Shown here: one piece after another, positions 17,171-25,785 of the stretch
Layout: each line of letters begins with the position of its first letter
Numbering within the stretch: position 1 is the first letter of the stretch
Assembly (NCBI RefSeq): GCF_000246855.1
Contig: NC_016609.1
Location: forward strand, 5,902,744 to 5,966,743
Source of the DNA: Niastella koreensis GR20-10
Lineage (GTDB): Bacteria > Bacteroidota > Bacteroidia > Chitinophagales > Chitinophagaceae
DNA: 64,000 nucleotides
Direction: 5' to 3'
Made by a program: the position numbers and the translations under genes
Notes under the pieces: generated by a model
Told to the model about the DNA's origin: nothing
The model's database searches: none
Seen by the model: the letters and a program-made list of their open reading frames with translations, nothing else

Positions 17171-18325
17171 ATGGATAAACATCCGATTGAAACCTGGGAT
17201 GAATTGGTGCGTTCAATGCTTCACCCGGCTATATTATTACCATCAGCGCCAGCCGCTCTACATGAGTACCTGGTTACAGCGAAAGATCTAAAGGAAGCTG
17301 TCAGAAGGCAATTGCTGCGTGATACGATCAATAATAAAACAGAAACAGCAATTAAGTTATTGGTAGAACGCTATCAGGCAGAATCAGCTAACCTGCTCGA
17401 CCTGCTCTTTTATTACCAGCATTATGAATCCATTACCAGGGAATTAATTCAATTTTACCAGGCCGTTAGCGCACAATTGGAAGCGATCATTAATTTGCTC
17501 CGCAACAACTATGGCCGCTATTTTAACGCAGATCTGAACCTTCCTCTCCATTTTCACCATCGGGAAGGTGTTGAATTGAAACGTTACTGGAAGATCATTG
17601 CCCAAACGCTGAGCCAATGCCCGGAAAACCTTCCAATAGTGAAGTTGCTGAATCAATGCATTAATGGGGTTCTTCATCACAATGATGAAACGGTAATGAC
17701 CTATCAACAGGCCTCTTATTTTAAATACTTACTGAAGGAATTTTCCAGGTGTCTTTCTTCTTCTGCATCTACACCGGGATATGTGGCGCTGACCGAATTG
17801 CTGATTCGTTGTAACTTCAACGAGTTTTCGTTTATACAGGAAGTCTGTACAGGTATAAAAACGGAAGTCGATAATAGAGAATCAGACGAATTAAAACTTG
17901 AATTTTTAAAAAGTACGCAGAAACAGGTGATTCAGATCCTGGAAAAAAGTAATGCAGCCTATCATCCGGCACAACCTGCAGCGAAACAAACGATCCTCGA
18001 ATGGATCGCGCAGGAAATAGCCTGGCTGGAAGGTACAGACTTTGTTCCGGAAAAGGCAGCGCTCAAAGAAGGGTTTAAAATTCATACATCGATCTCAGTC
18101 CCCGTACTCGCATTAATTATCCGTTTATTTAAAGAATCGGGAATTGTTACTAATATCAATCAAACAGAGATCTTAAAGTTAGTTGCCGGCAACTTTACCA
18201 CACTACGTAAATCTGAGCTTTCGCACGGTCACCTTCAAAGTAAATACTACGAAATAGACGAAGGCACAAAAAGAAAGGTCTGTGATTATTTTATGTCTAT
18301 GGTTCAGCTATCCAAAAAATTATAG
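17171..18325 (+). CDS. Hypothetical protein with weak RteC-like C-terminus
   Basis: A 384-residue soluble, mostly helical protein with no signal peptide and no membrane segment. I do not recognise it as a whole. The last 75 residues (SVPVLALIIRLFKESGIV, then EILKLVAGNF, ending EGTKRKVCDYFMSMVQL) have the layout of the C-terminal domain of RteC proteins, where a helical segment precedes a final basic helix; this is a weak, pattern-level similarity. The gene is divergent from the two-component operon, with the 84-bp repeat between them. Confidence 0.65.
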   Translation: MDKHPIETWDELVRSMLHPAILLPSAPAALHEYLVTAKDLKEAVRRQLLRDTINNKTETAIKLLVERYQAESANLLDLLFYYQHYESITRELIQFYQAVSAQLEAIINLLRNNYGRYFNADLNLPLHFHHREGVELKRYWKIIAQTLSQCPENLPIVKLLNQCINGVLHHNDETVMTYQQASYFKYLLKEFSRCLSSSASTPGYVALTELLIRCNFNEFSFIQEVCTGIKTEVDNRESDELKLEFLKSTQKQVIQILEKSNAAYHPAQPAAKQTILEWIAQEIAWLEGTDFVPEKAALKEGFKIHTSISVPVLALIIRLFKESGIVTNINQTEILKLVAGNFTTLRKSELSHGHLQSKYYEIDEGTKRKVCDYFMSMVQLSKKL

Positions 18326-18434
18326 TACTAGGTGTTCGTGGTACATATTTGAGTTCGTGCATTAATACAGATTCCAGCGAAATGCTACGTTCTCTTTACT
18401 GCAGAAACAGATCCTGCAGTATTTCAAAATCCAT

Positions 18435-18701
18435 TCATTTATCTAAAAGATGATCGATTTGAAAATCAACAACATTTTTATATTTAATAAGAGTATGCCA
18501 GGAAAAATTGCTGCTTGTGTCCTGGTTATGCATTCCAAGGAGATTAGCTCTAAAACCGTTTTGGTAAAGAATTTCACAGATTGAAATATACACTTCTATG
18601 TCGGCGTTTCGCTCAATTAGCCGCTCCTTGAACATTCTTAACATTAATTCAGCCTGATCTTTTGCAACATTTTCATTAATAGTGTATTGCTTTTTACTCA
18701 T
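18435..18701 (-). CDS. Small hypothetical protein
   Basis: An 88-residue soluble protein (MSKKQYTINENVAKDQAELM...) with a mixed charged composition, a plausible helical N-terminal half (QAELMLRMFKERLIERNADI) and no signal or membrane segment. It converges on the gene at 17171. I do not recognise it. The regular codon content and clean N-terminus favour a real gene over chance. Confidence 0.5.
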   Translation of the reverse strand: MSKKQYTINENVAKDQAELMLRMFKERLIERNADIEVYISICEILYQNGFRANLLGMHNQDTSSNFSWHTLIKYKNVVDFQIDHLLDK

Positions 18702-19795
18702 ATAAATCTTTTATCGGTTCTCTTCAGACAATTTTAGGCTTCCGCTACTAAAGTTACAAAAACTGAACTTAAAAAACGGAAATAAACTTTACAGTCAACC
18801 TAGCCTTGACTTACATCAATAAACAACCGGATGTATACCGGTTATAAACAAATGTTGTAAATTAGTTTTATTCATTTACCCCGCACTTATTTAAAAATTT
18901 CATTCAGATAACTAAGGGAAGGTATTTTGATTAGTTAGCCAACAGTACTATTTAGCGTGGCGGCCTTCATTTGTTTGTCCTGGCCGGAAAAATCAGTTTC
19001 TTTATTGTATCATTCAAATTGAAAAGTCAACTTTTAGAATTGATTGGGGCTATAATTGAGTTTGAGCAATGATAGTTTTAAAATGCAGGTTAACTATTTC
19101 GGAATGCAAACCCATGAATCAAACTGATCGCCTGGCAAATCAATTCTCCTCCTCCATATTCAAATTATAAACTTCACCACATTGATTAACTCCAGCCATA
19201 GACGGATGACAATCTTCCCCGACTCGAAGAAAGTTACCAAATTTCAGTTTGGACTTACTAACTCATATTACCGCCTTCATAATTTTAATTGAATTCTGGA
19301 CAATTTAATGAATAGGCCATGCAATCCTCATTTTTTAGCATGCATGCTCTTAATGTCATAACAAGAGTTAGGTTATGGTTAAACAAAATAAGTTGGAGGG
19401 TATAAAATGTTTGTTGATGGCCACAAAAAATAATTGATAGCTTTCAATAATCGATGGAAAGCCCCCAACAATCGAAAGAAGGCTGCCGAAAATAAAATCC
19501 ACACTTCCTAGATTTATTTTGGTGGCGGGTCCAATAATTTGAGACTACGCCCAATCTATTTCCAATCAGGCATGAAGCATTCTTGATTCTGCATAATGCA
19601 TAGATGAGATCGAACAAACAATTTAGACCTTCCAATATGCAATTTGTCACATTTGACAAAGCAAAGATGTGACTCCAAAAGCTATTTATGTCATTCAATA
19701 ATTGAAAGTTGCCACATAAAAAGCAGAAGTTGTGAAATAAAATCCATTCTAGTAATCCATGGAAAATATTATTATTTTAAAAACCAGTTAATCCT
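18702..19795. other. 1.1-kb gap without a supported gene
   Basis: Long AT-rich stretch between the small hypothetical gene and the broken RteC gene. Short open frames occur on both strands but none has a credible protein sequence. Several short palindrome-like words recur at 19430-19720 (for example around caataatcgatgg, caacaatcgaaag and caataattgaaag). It is probably decayed accessory DNA linked to the RteC remnant. Confidence 0.4.
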
Positions 19796-19879
19796 TCACG
19801 TTACCCCGAATGCATTTATCATGAAGGCCATAGACTCGCTGATAGAAGCGTTACCATTGTTGAACTTTTCCCGGGTATA
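19796..19879 (-). pseudogene. rteC: Read-through tail of the broken rteC gene
   Basis: Past the stop codon at 19882-19880 the same frame continues for 27 codons as YTREKFNNGNASIS, then ESMAFMINAFGVT, before a TGA at 19798-19796. This continues the conserved RteC C-terminal domain (YAL...FNNG.A....I...F...FGV). The stop sits where the family has Leu, so a TTG or CTG codon probably became TAG. The rest of the domain is lost. Confidence 0.75.
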
Positions 19880-20536
19880 CTAGGCGTAGCCCAATTCCAC
19901 TACATCGGTGCTGGTAGCTGTGCAACGCAGCGAACTATGATGGGCACGTAAGGCAGTATTGTCTGGAGAAGGACCAACCAGCTTTGGCTTGGGATTCAGC
20001 ATGCCATCTATGTATTTTATCAGCAGCTCATAGGCCATCAGTTCCGCCAGCATTCCATCGAAGCTGGTAGAAAAAACGCTGTCAAAATGGTTGATATCAG
20101 GGCAGATTTTCCAATCATAATTGCCCCGGATAAAAAACAATTCATCATGATGGGTATAGCCCTTCCGGTAGTAAGTATAGTATTCCCGGTTATCGGCAAA
20201 AAAGCGATTGATGTCACGCAGTTCTGTTTCCAGCCGTTCTTTTTCCAGCAATCCGCTTCCGTTATAATACCCGGTATGCAGTCGATATACTTTTTTATAA
20301 AAAATACACCTGGACATGACCTCCGGTTTTACCCGCTTAAAAAAGTAGATCTCGCAATCCCGGTCGGGAAAAGCATTGGTTGTAACCCATTGCCGGAGCT
20401 GCAACAGGCTGTCCTCACAGATGCGGATACATGTTTCCTGCCTGGCAGGCAGACCGGTGTCCCGGGCTTCGGCTTCCTGCAGCCGGAATCGAAGGGATTG
20501 AATCAATTCCTCAAACGTTGATTGAAAAGGCAACAT
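19880..20536 (-). CDS. rteC: RteC-domain protein, truncated by an in-frame stop
   Basis: A 218-residue product of an RteC-family gene. The core of the family is clear: EIYFFKRVKPEVMSRCIFYKK (split over about 63-83), ELRDINRFFADNREYYTYYRK, HDELFFIRG. RteC regulates excision and transfer of Bacteroides conjugative transposons such as CTnDOT, although chromosomal relatives outside such elements are frequent in Chitinophagaceae. The product lacks most of the C-terminal domain because a TAG interrupts it (see 19796-19879), so it is likely non-functional. No mobilisation or integrase genes are present nearby, so no element can be assigned. Confidence 0.8.
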   Translation of the reverse strand: MLPFQSTFEELIQSLRFRLQEAEARDTGLPARQETCIRICEDSLLQLRQWVTTNAFPDRDCEIYFFKRVKPEVMSRCIFYKKVYRLHTGYYNGSGLLEKERLETELRDINRFFADNREYYTYYRKGYTHHDELFFIRGNYDWKICPDINHFDSVFSTSFDGMLAELMAYELLIKYIDGMLNPKPKLVGPSPDNTALRAHHSSLRCTATSTDVVELGYA

Positions 20537-20838
20537 AGTTTGTTTCTTTAGGTGGGGTAATTAGAAATAAAAACTGTTACTAATCAATAGCAGTAAACGA
20601 TTGCTGGTGGAACAGCAAACCGTCAGAAATGGGTGCATGCGAGAGACTTAACCTGTGGTCGTATGTATGGCGACGACGCCTTGAAATTTTTAAGGGTGAA
20701 AATCAACAATGGGTATGACTCAATAACCGATCAGAATAACTCAGTGCGCTATGCGCTGATGCCTGTAACAAATATATTGTTTATTATTTTGATTTCAAAA
20801 GGGGTAAAGGCCTCATATGCCTGTACTAAGTAGAAAAA
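20537..20838. other. Intergenic stretch upstream of the broken rteC gene
   Basis: Contains the rteC promoter region and ends at the terminator of the next lipoprotein gene. The open frame at 20633-20833 has no credible protein features. Nothing else supported. Confidence 0.4.
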
Positions 20839-20865
20839 GGGTGTTTTTCACGGTTAGTAACACCC
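20839..20865 (-). terminator. Terminator of the thioredoxin-like lipoprotein gene
   Basis: GGGTGTT (20839-20845) pairs with AACACCC (20859-20865), and T5 follows on the minus strand. It lies 19 bases past the stop codon of the leftward gene at 20884-21654. Confidence 0.8.
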
Positions 20866-20883
20866 TCAGTTGCAACATCGGTT

Positions 20884-21654
20884 TTATTTCACCACCTGCT
20901 CAATCGACTGTACCGTAAAATAATCCTTCAACAACACCTTCTTATCCTTATCCAGCAGATACATAGTGGGAATGGCGCTCAGATCATATATTTTTCGTTT
21001 ATGCAGCGTACCATCCGTGATACCGGAAAGCCATTGCCTGGGGTATTCGCCCAGATGAGCCCGCCAGGTTGTTTCAGCGGTATCTGCATAAATAGAAAGC
21101 ACCTTTAATTCACCGGCTTTTACTTTTTGATCGATGATCGCTGACTGCAACAATGCCGCCCTCATTTCCTTACAGGCCTCGCATTCGGGGTTGTTAAAAT
21201 ACAGCAGGAGAAAGTTGGCTTTGATGTCATACATCCTTTTCATAGCTCCACCAGGAGTAGTATAAGGGAAATCATTGGCCACACTGCCCAGGTTGTTCTG
21301 GCGGGATAAGATAAGCTTTCCCTTCGCGATTTCCTTTTCGGGGGCGATGTACCAATGGGAGTTGATCTCCGCCTCCAGGATTGTTGCATACATTTTTTGA
21401 TTTCGATAGCTGGAGTTGGGGCTGCCAAACGGCTCGGTTAAAAACACAATCGTTTTACGAAACACCGCACTGTCTTTTGCCGCTTTAACCAGGATGCCGG
21501 CCAGGCTGTCTAAAGCCTTGTTTTCATTCATAGCCGGTGTGCCCAACACAAAGGCCCTCAATGATGCTTCATCATATAGTGTAGGCTTCACTTCCTCTTT
21601 GCCGGTGTTCATACAGGATGTAAAAAAGATGGCGATAAGCAGGCTGTATTTCAT
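20884..21654 (-). CDS. Thioredoxin-like lipoprotein (DUF5106 type)
   Basis: A 256-residue lipoprotein: a short signal with a lipobox (FFTSC, Cys 14), a helical region (about 25-130) like the DUF5106 domain found ahead of thioredoxin folds in Bacteroidota, and a C-terminal thioredoxin fold (about 145-256) with the motif NPECEACKEM and a cis-Pro region (LSAIPTMYLLDKDKKVLLKD). The redox motif is CEAC rather than CGPC, close to the types found in ResA/TlpA-like proteins. It probably acts in periplasmic redox or peroxide handling. Single-gene unit. Confidence 0.85.
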   Translation of the reverse strand: MKYSLLIAIFFTSCMNTGKEEVKPTLYDEASLRAFVLGTPAMNENKALDSLAGILVKAAKDSAVFRKTIVFLTEPFGSPNSSYRNQKMYATILEAEINSHWYIAPEKEIAKGKLILSRQNNLGSVANDFPYTTPGGAMKRMYDIKANFLLLYFNNPECEACKEMRAALLQSAIIDQKVKAGELKVLSIYADTAETTWRAHLGEYPRQWLSGITDGTLHKRKIYDLSAIPTMYLLDKDKKVLLKDYFTVQSIEQVVK

Positions 21655-21812
21655 GTGTTATTCCCCCAAGGTTGAAAATATAAAAGTAATTCGAAAAACG
21701 GGGAATCGCTATGAAGCTGTTTGGTTTGAGTAAATATCAGTAGTGACGTCGAAGCGTTAAAAGTCATCCTTGATGTCGACTTGATAACGCCAGCAATATC
21801 ACATTATATGCA

Positions 21813-22661
21813 TCAGTTTTCTTTATTCAGGTTGATAAGTCTGGTTAACACCCGTATTAATTCATGCTTCAAAGCAACGTTATCAAGCTTTGTGGTATCG
21901 ACATTCCGAATATCCTTTACAGTATTTATTTTTTGGGACTTTAAAAAATTGAAAAGGTGAACGCTCAACTCCAAATCTTCGATGGGCCTATCACCCATTT
22001 CCCCGAACTCAATATTGCTATCCGATTTGAAATTCAGATACCTTGGTTTCACGCTATCGGAAATCTTTTGCTCTGTATCTTCTACCTTGCGTAATCTCTT
22101 ATCAATAGCTCTTACAGAGTATAATATTTCGTTTAGTAAATCCTCCTTTGGCCTTTCTTCTTTTATTTCCTCTTCAGGAGTATTACTTAATATTTCCTTA
22201 AACCCTTTTTCAAACTGAGGCCAATATGTCTCATAAACATTGGCGATGATATTTTCTCTCAATGCCTTTTCACCAAGTCCATTATTAATGCTTCTTATTA
22301 ATTGGAAAACGCCTTCACGGCTTGGCATTGTATGATTAAATTGAGCCAGGGGATCTTTAACATCATTCGGTTTTAGATCAACTAAAAATATGTAAACCCT
22401 GTTAGAAGTTAATCCTTTAGCTAATGCACCAGATTCAAAAAGGATCCATGGATTACTAAGATTGGCCTTAGTTAAGCAAACAATACCATTTTGTGTGCTT
22501 GAAAGCTGATTCGTGATTTCTGAAAACCACAGTGATCCTTTATCAATATCCTTCGTTGATAACCACGGATCTACTGCCTGAAGAACACATTGTATCCAAA
22601 CGTTTAGCAATTCCGCTACCTGTCTGCTTCTTTCTCCTGACCAGCTAATAAATACTTTCAT
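21813..22661 (-). CDS. TIR-domain protein with RNA-polymerase alpha-CTD-like C-terminus
   Basis: A 282-residue soluble protein. Residues 1-150 form a TIR-type domain (MKVFISWSGERSRQVAELL; VCLTKANLSNPWILFESGAL), with Glu76 in the WILFE motif at the place of the catalytic Glu of NAD-cleaving TIR domains. A charged, coiled linker follows (about 160-205). Residues 225-280 (RPIEDLELSVHLFNFLKSQK, then INTVKDI) match the start of the alpha-CTD of RNA polymerase (RPIEELDLSVR..NCLK...I.TV.DL). Of the residues that contact UP-element DNA in E. coli alpha, Asn268 and probably Lys298 are kept, while Arg265, Gly296 and Ser299 are His, Ala and His. TIR proteins near OLD-type nucleases are often anti-phage; that role here is inference. 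Confidence 0.85.
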   Translation of the reverse strand: MKVFISWSGERSRQVAELLNVWIQCVLQAVDPWLSTKDIDKGSLWFSEITNQLSSTQNGIVCLTKANLSNPWILFESGALAKGLTSNRVYIFLVDLKPNDVKDPLAQFNHTMPSREGVFQLIRSINNGLGEKALRENIIANVYETYWPQFEKGFKEILSNTPEEEIKEERPKEDLLNEILYSVRAIDKRLRKVEDTEQKISDSVKPRYLNFKSDSNIEFGEMGDRPIEDLELSVHLFNFLKSQKINTVKDIRNVDTTKLDNVALKHELIRVLTRLINLNKEN

Positions 22662-22772
22662 GACTATAAATATTTGTTGCGTCTAACTCTTCAAAATACG
22701 TAATTTTTTGTTCCAATTTCTACTGACAATCAGTATATTTTTCGGCAAGGCCGCTATGGACCGCATTTTCAC

Positions 22773-23468
22773 TTACCGTACATACACCCTATTGGACTGA
22801 AAAAGCGCTATTAATTTATCATGCGCATCCATGTAATCCGCTATGTCCTTAATACCTGTTCTTTCATAATAGGCGATTGCCTCATGATGCCTTATCAACT
22901 TATACTTAGACCTGGAAGCCAATTCAAGACTGGTGGTGGTGCCATCCAGGAAGCCAATACTGTCGGGAATACTCAACGCACTTTGTGTTTTTAAATTCCA
23001 AAGGCTTCTCAGATCTATACTATCTGCAATTTTCTTCGGAAAGGTTTTGGACACCGCGACGAAACTGTCAATTTTGGCATCTGTAAAAGCATTCCAGGTG
23101 CGAAAATTTTCATCGTTATTCTGCGTACAATAAACCCGGTAAAAAGTTAAATTAACAGTGGAGTCTATCAACCTTAACGAGTAGATCTCTTCATCAGTAG
23201 CCATTCCAAATACAGAAAACTGTCGCCAGGCCCTCACTTCAAAGCTGTCGACGCCGTCATACAATCGGTTCAACCCAATACCCTTACAGATGCTATTGTA
23301 ATGCTCTACTTGCATCAAATCAGTTTGAGCCCGGCGATTATTAGTAGTATCCTGTAAAATTCTTTCAAATGCCGGCCCGGTTGGTTTGGGGCTAGACGGT
23401 TTACAGGAAAAAAGGACAGCAATAAACAGGCATGCTATTGCCAACGTTCTTATCAATGGTGCATTCAT
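22773..23468 (-). CDS. Lipoprotein of unknown function
   Basis: A 231-residue lipoprotein (lipobox LFSC, Cys 22) with a largely helical mature part and two blocks of interest (AYYERTGIKDIADYMDAHDK, LIALFQSNRVYV). I do not recognise the family. It begins 4 bases after the VWA gene and so is the last gene of a leftward operon YjbQ - lipoprotein - VWA protein - lipoprotein; a part in the same envelope complex is likely. Confidence 0.75.
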   Translation of the reverse strand: MNAPLIRTLAIACLFIAVLFSCKPSSPKPTGPAFERILQDTTNNRRAQTDLMQVEHYNSICKGIGLNRLYDGVDSFEVRAWRQFSVFGMATDEEIYSLRLIDSTVNLTFYRVYCTQNNDENFRTWNAFTDAKIDSFVAVSKTFPKKIADSIDLRSLWNLKTQSALSIPDSIGFLDGTTTSLELASRSKYKLIRHHEAIAYYERTGIKDIADYMDAHDKLIALFQSNRVYVR

Positions 23469-23472
23469 ATGA

Positions 23473-24619
23473 TCAGGCCTTTACAGGATTTGCATTTCTT
23501 TTCTGATACCGGTACAACAGCGTTCCGGACGCCACCAAAACAATCAGGGCTATACCACCATACAGGGGATATTGCTTTTGTTTTTCCTTCTTCGCCATTA
23601 CTGTAACCACTTCGGCCGGGAAGTTTTTTGTGGCAGCATTCGTAACCAGGTAAATGCTGTCAACGTTAAACGACAATTCTATTTGCCTGGTGCTGTCGGC
23701 AGCCGATAAGTTAGGCGAATTATACACCAGTTCGTAAAAGGCCTGCACCTGTTTGCTGATCTCCTGGTAAACAACATTCAACGACGAAGCCGAACTGGTA
23801 TAGTAATACTGTCCCCTGGTGGATTTGGCAATCAATGAAAGCGTGTCTCTGTTTACATTTCCCAACCCCACGATATAGATAGGAATTTCTGCTTTATTAG
23901 CCAGCTCCACCACCTGGCTCCATTTAAACGCAGACCGGTTATCGAGCCCATCAGTAAGCGCCACCAACACCTTTACGCCATCCGCCTTTTTAACTTCCTC
24001 GATCCCCCTGATAAGGGCATCATAAAAAGCCGTAGTTCCGGTAGCATGGATAGAGTCTACCATGGTGTTGATCTTCGACACATCCTGGGTGGCTGGTAAT
24101 ACCTGGTCAACGGTTTCAGAGAACCCGATTATGCTGATGAAATCTTTTTTTACATTGAAGGAGCTGACAAACTTTTTCACCGCCGATTTTGCATTTTCAA
24201 TAGGCGCCACATAACCCTTTGGAAAAACAAGCTGAAAATTATCGTCATAATACACCAGTGAATTCCCGGCTTTATCTACCATTTGGGCATTATCCTCCTG
24301 CATAGAACCGGAGTGGTCGATCACAATGCCAATGTTAATGGGTTTGAACCGGGAGATAGGCGCCAGGGAGATCACCTTACAATTTTGGATATTCTCCTTT
24401 ACCATCATTTTCTCTTTCGTCAGATTCCAAACCGGCTCACCTTTTCTTGTTTCGGCTTTGAACACTACCGAAACATCAGGAAAAGAATCGGGATAGATAT
24501 TTAAAATGGTGAGGTCGGCCGTATCGGTGGTGGCTAATTTTCCGGTTACTTTATTCGTCTGTCCGAAAACAGCAGCCGAAAAAGCAAGCGCTATAACTAA
24601 GAGTAAGGGGGTGTTTCAT
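23473..24619 (-). CDS. VWA-domain membrane protein, apparent frameshift in the signal peptide
   Basis: The frame open from GTG 24465 encodes 330 residues: a VWA domain (about 45-250) with an intact MIDAS (DHSGSM; TDGLDN) and a C-terminal membrane helix (YGGIALIVLVASGTLLYRYQ). The same frame continues upstream without a stop and reads NKVTGKLATTDTADLTILNI, YPDSFPDVSV, preceded by a signal-peptide core (LLLLVIALAFSAAVFGQ), but has no start codon. The ATG at 24619-24617 is one base out of frame: removing one C from the C5 run (plus-strand G5 at 24607-24611) gives MKHPLLLLVIALAFSA and a full-length protein of about 381 residues. Either a mutation, a sequencing error or a slippage site. It lies in an operon with two lipoproteins. 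Confidence 0.85.
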
Positions 24620-24668
24620 ATCGATTACTATAATACGGCAGATTCAGCAGGAATCAAAATTTACCCGC

Positions 24669-25169
24669 CTATCTTTTCTCAACCGTTATCGGGCGTGCTT
24701 TCAGGGTATAATAGCTGAAGATTTCCGCCACTTCTTTATCACTCAGGAACTTCAGACCCGTTTCGGCTTTTGCATCGGCTTCATTTTCCATGGAGCGCAT
24801 CAGTATAAGGTTATAAGCTTCTTCCTTTTTGTTCCTGTCAAGCCCCTTATGATTTACCGTAAATTTTTCATACGCATTGGCCATCGCCAACCAGATGGCA
24901 ATCTCCTTATCCGGGTTCTGTTCACTTTTAAAGTCGTCTATGGTTTCTTCCAATGTGCTTGGGTTTACTTCCGCCAGGACCCTTTGGATCCGCATGATCT
25001 TCTCCAACTGCGCTTCACTTAAGTTTTCATGAACAACCGGGCCTGCGCTTAGCTCCTTTACGTTAATTTTTTCAACAGGTGCAGGTTCCGGTTTGGCCTT
25101 TTCTTTACAGGAAAAAACTGTCAATCCGAAAACTAAAGGAAGCACTACTATCAGGGATCTTTTTAACAT
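24669..25169 (-). CDS. Lipoprotein of unknown function
   Basis: A 166-residue lipoprotein (signal RSLIVVLPLVFGLTVFSC, Cys 21) with a Pro-rich linker (KAKPEPAPVEK) and a helical, charged domain (QLEKIMRIQRVLAEVNPS, PDKEIAIWLAMANAYEKF). I recognise no family. It ends 49 bases before the start of the VWA gene and begins 51 bases after the YjbQ gene, so it belongs to the same operon. Confidence 0.75.
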   Translation of the reverse strand: MLKRSLIVVLPLVFGLTVFSCKEKAKPEPAPVEKINVKELSAGPVVHENLSEAQLEKIMRIQRVLAEVNPSTLEETIDDFKSEQNPDKEIAIWLAMANAYEKFTVNHKGLDRNKKEEAYNLILMRSMENEADAKAETGLKFLSDKEVAEIFSYYTLKARPITVEKR

Positions 25170-25220
25170 CGATGTCTTATTTATTAATTTATATGCTTAC
25201 TTTTTAATTATCCTCCCCTA

Positions 25221-25643
25221 TCACTGGCCCCAGGCCGTGATCACAATGCTTCTCGATCCACCATGATTGCGGTGCTCACATAAATAGATCCCCTGCCAGG
25301 TGCCCAATGCCAGTTGGCCATTATGGATAGGTATCAACACTGAACTGCCCAACAGGGCCGCTTTCAGGTGCGCCGGCATATCATCGGAGCCTTCATAATC
25401 GTGCCGGTAATCCGGATCGTTTTCCTTTACGGTTTTATTGAAGAACATTTCAAAATCATCCCGAACGGTGGGATCGGCATTTTCGTTGATGGTGAGGGAG
25501 GCGGACGTATGCTGAATAAATACCTGGCACATACCCGTTCTGATTGTTCCTATTTCCGGCAAGGCGCGGAGGACTTCTCTTGTTATGATGTGGAAACCCC
25601 GTGGTTTTTCAGGTAAGGAGATGATTTGTTGGTAGAAGTTCAT
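25221..25643 (-). CDS. YjbQ-family protein (UPF0047, secondary thiamine-phosphate synthase)
   Basis: 140 residues from the ATG at 25643 (MNFYQQIISLPEK); a start seven residues earlier has no family support. All YjbQ marks are there: MCQVFIQHTSASLTINENADP, DYEGSDDMPAHLKAALLGSS, GTWQGIYLCEHRNHGGSRSI (each a family block). Family members show weak thiamine-phosphate synthase activity in E. coli, and the true cellular role is unsettled. It is the first gene of the leftward lipoprotein/VWA group, with 51 bases to the next gene. Confidence 0.92.
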   Translation of the reverse strand: MNFYQQIISLPEKPRGFHIITREVLRALPEIGTIRTGMCQVFIQHTSASLTINENADPTVRDDFEMFFNKTVKENDPDYRHDYEGSDDMPAHLKAALLGSSVLIPIHNGQLALGTWQGIYLCEHRNHGGSRSIVITAWGQ

Positions 25644-25727
25644 GGTGCAAATTAACGAAAACAAGCAGTTTCGCCGAGGCGGAACTGGCTGTTAATTTTT
25701 CCGCACACCCTTCCGACAACTATGAGC

Positions 25728-25754
25728 AAAAAGGCCTCCAAGCAAAGCCTTTTT
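25728..25754 (-). terminator. Terminator of the OLD-nuclease gene
   Basis: AAAAAGGC (25728-25735) pairs with GCCTTTTT (25747-25754). On the minus strand the stem ends in T5. It lies about 30 bases past the stop codon of the leftward gene at 25786; its A/T symmetry means it may act in both directions. Confidence 0.75.
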
Positions 25755-25785
25755 TACTCAAGTATCTAAAGCTTCGGGTAATAAA

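Noticed and set aside
19444-19698. 84-codon minus-strand open frame in the gap before the broken rteC gene
   Set aside because: Starts with MNDINSFWSHIF but has no domain or plausible context; consistent with chance in AT-rich DNA.
20633-20833. 66-codon plus-strand frame upstream of the broken rteC gene
   Set aside because: Cys/Gly/Arg-rich start and a mixed composition without a family; antisense to nothing but unsupported.
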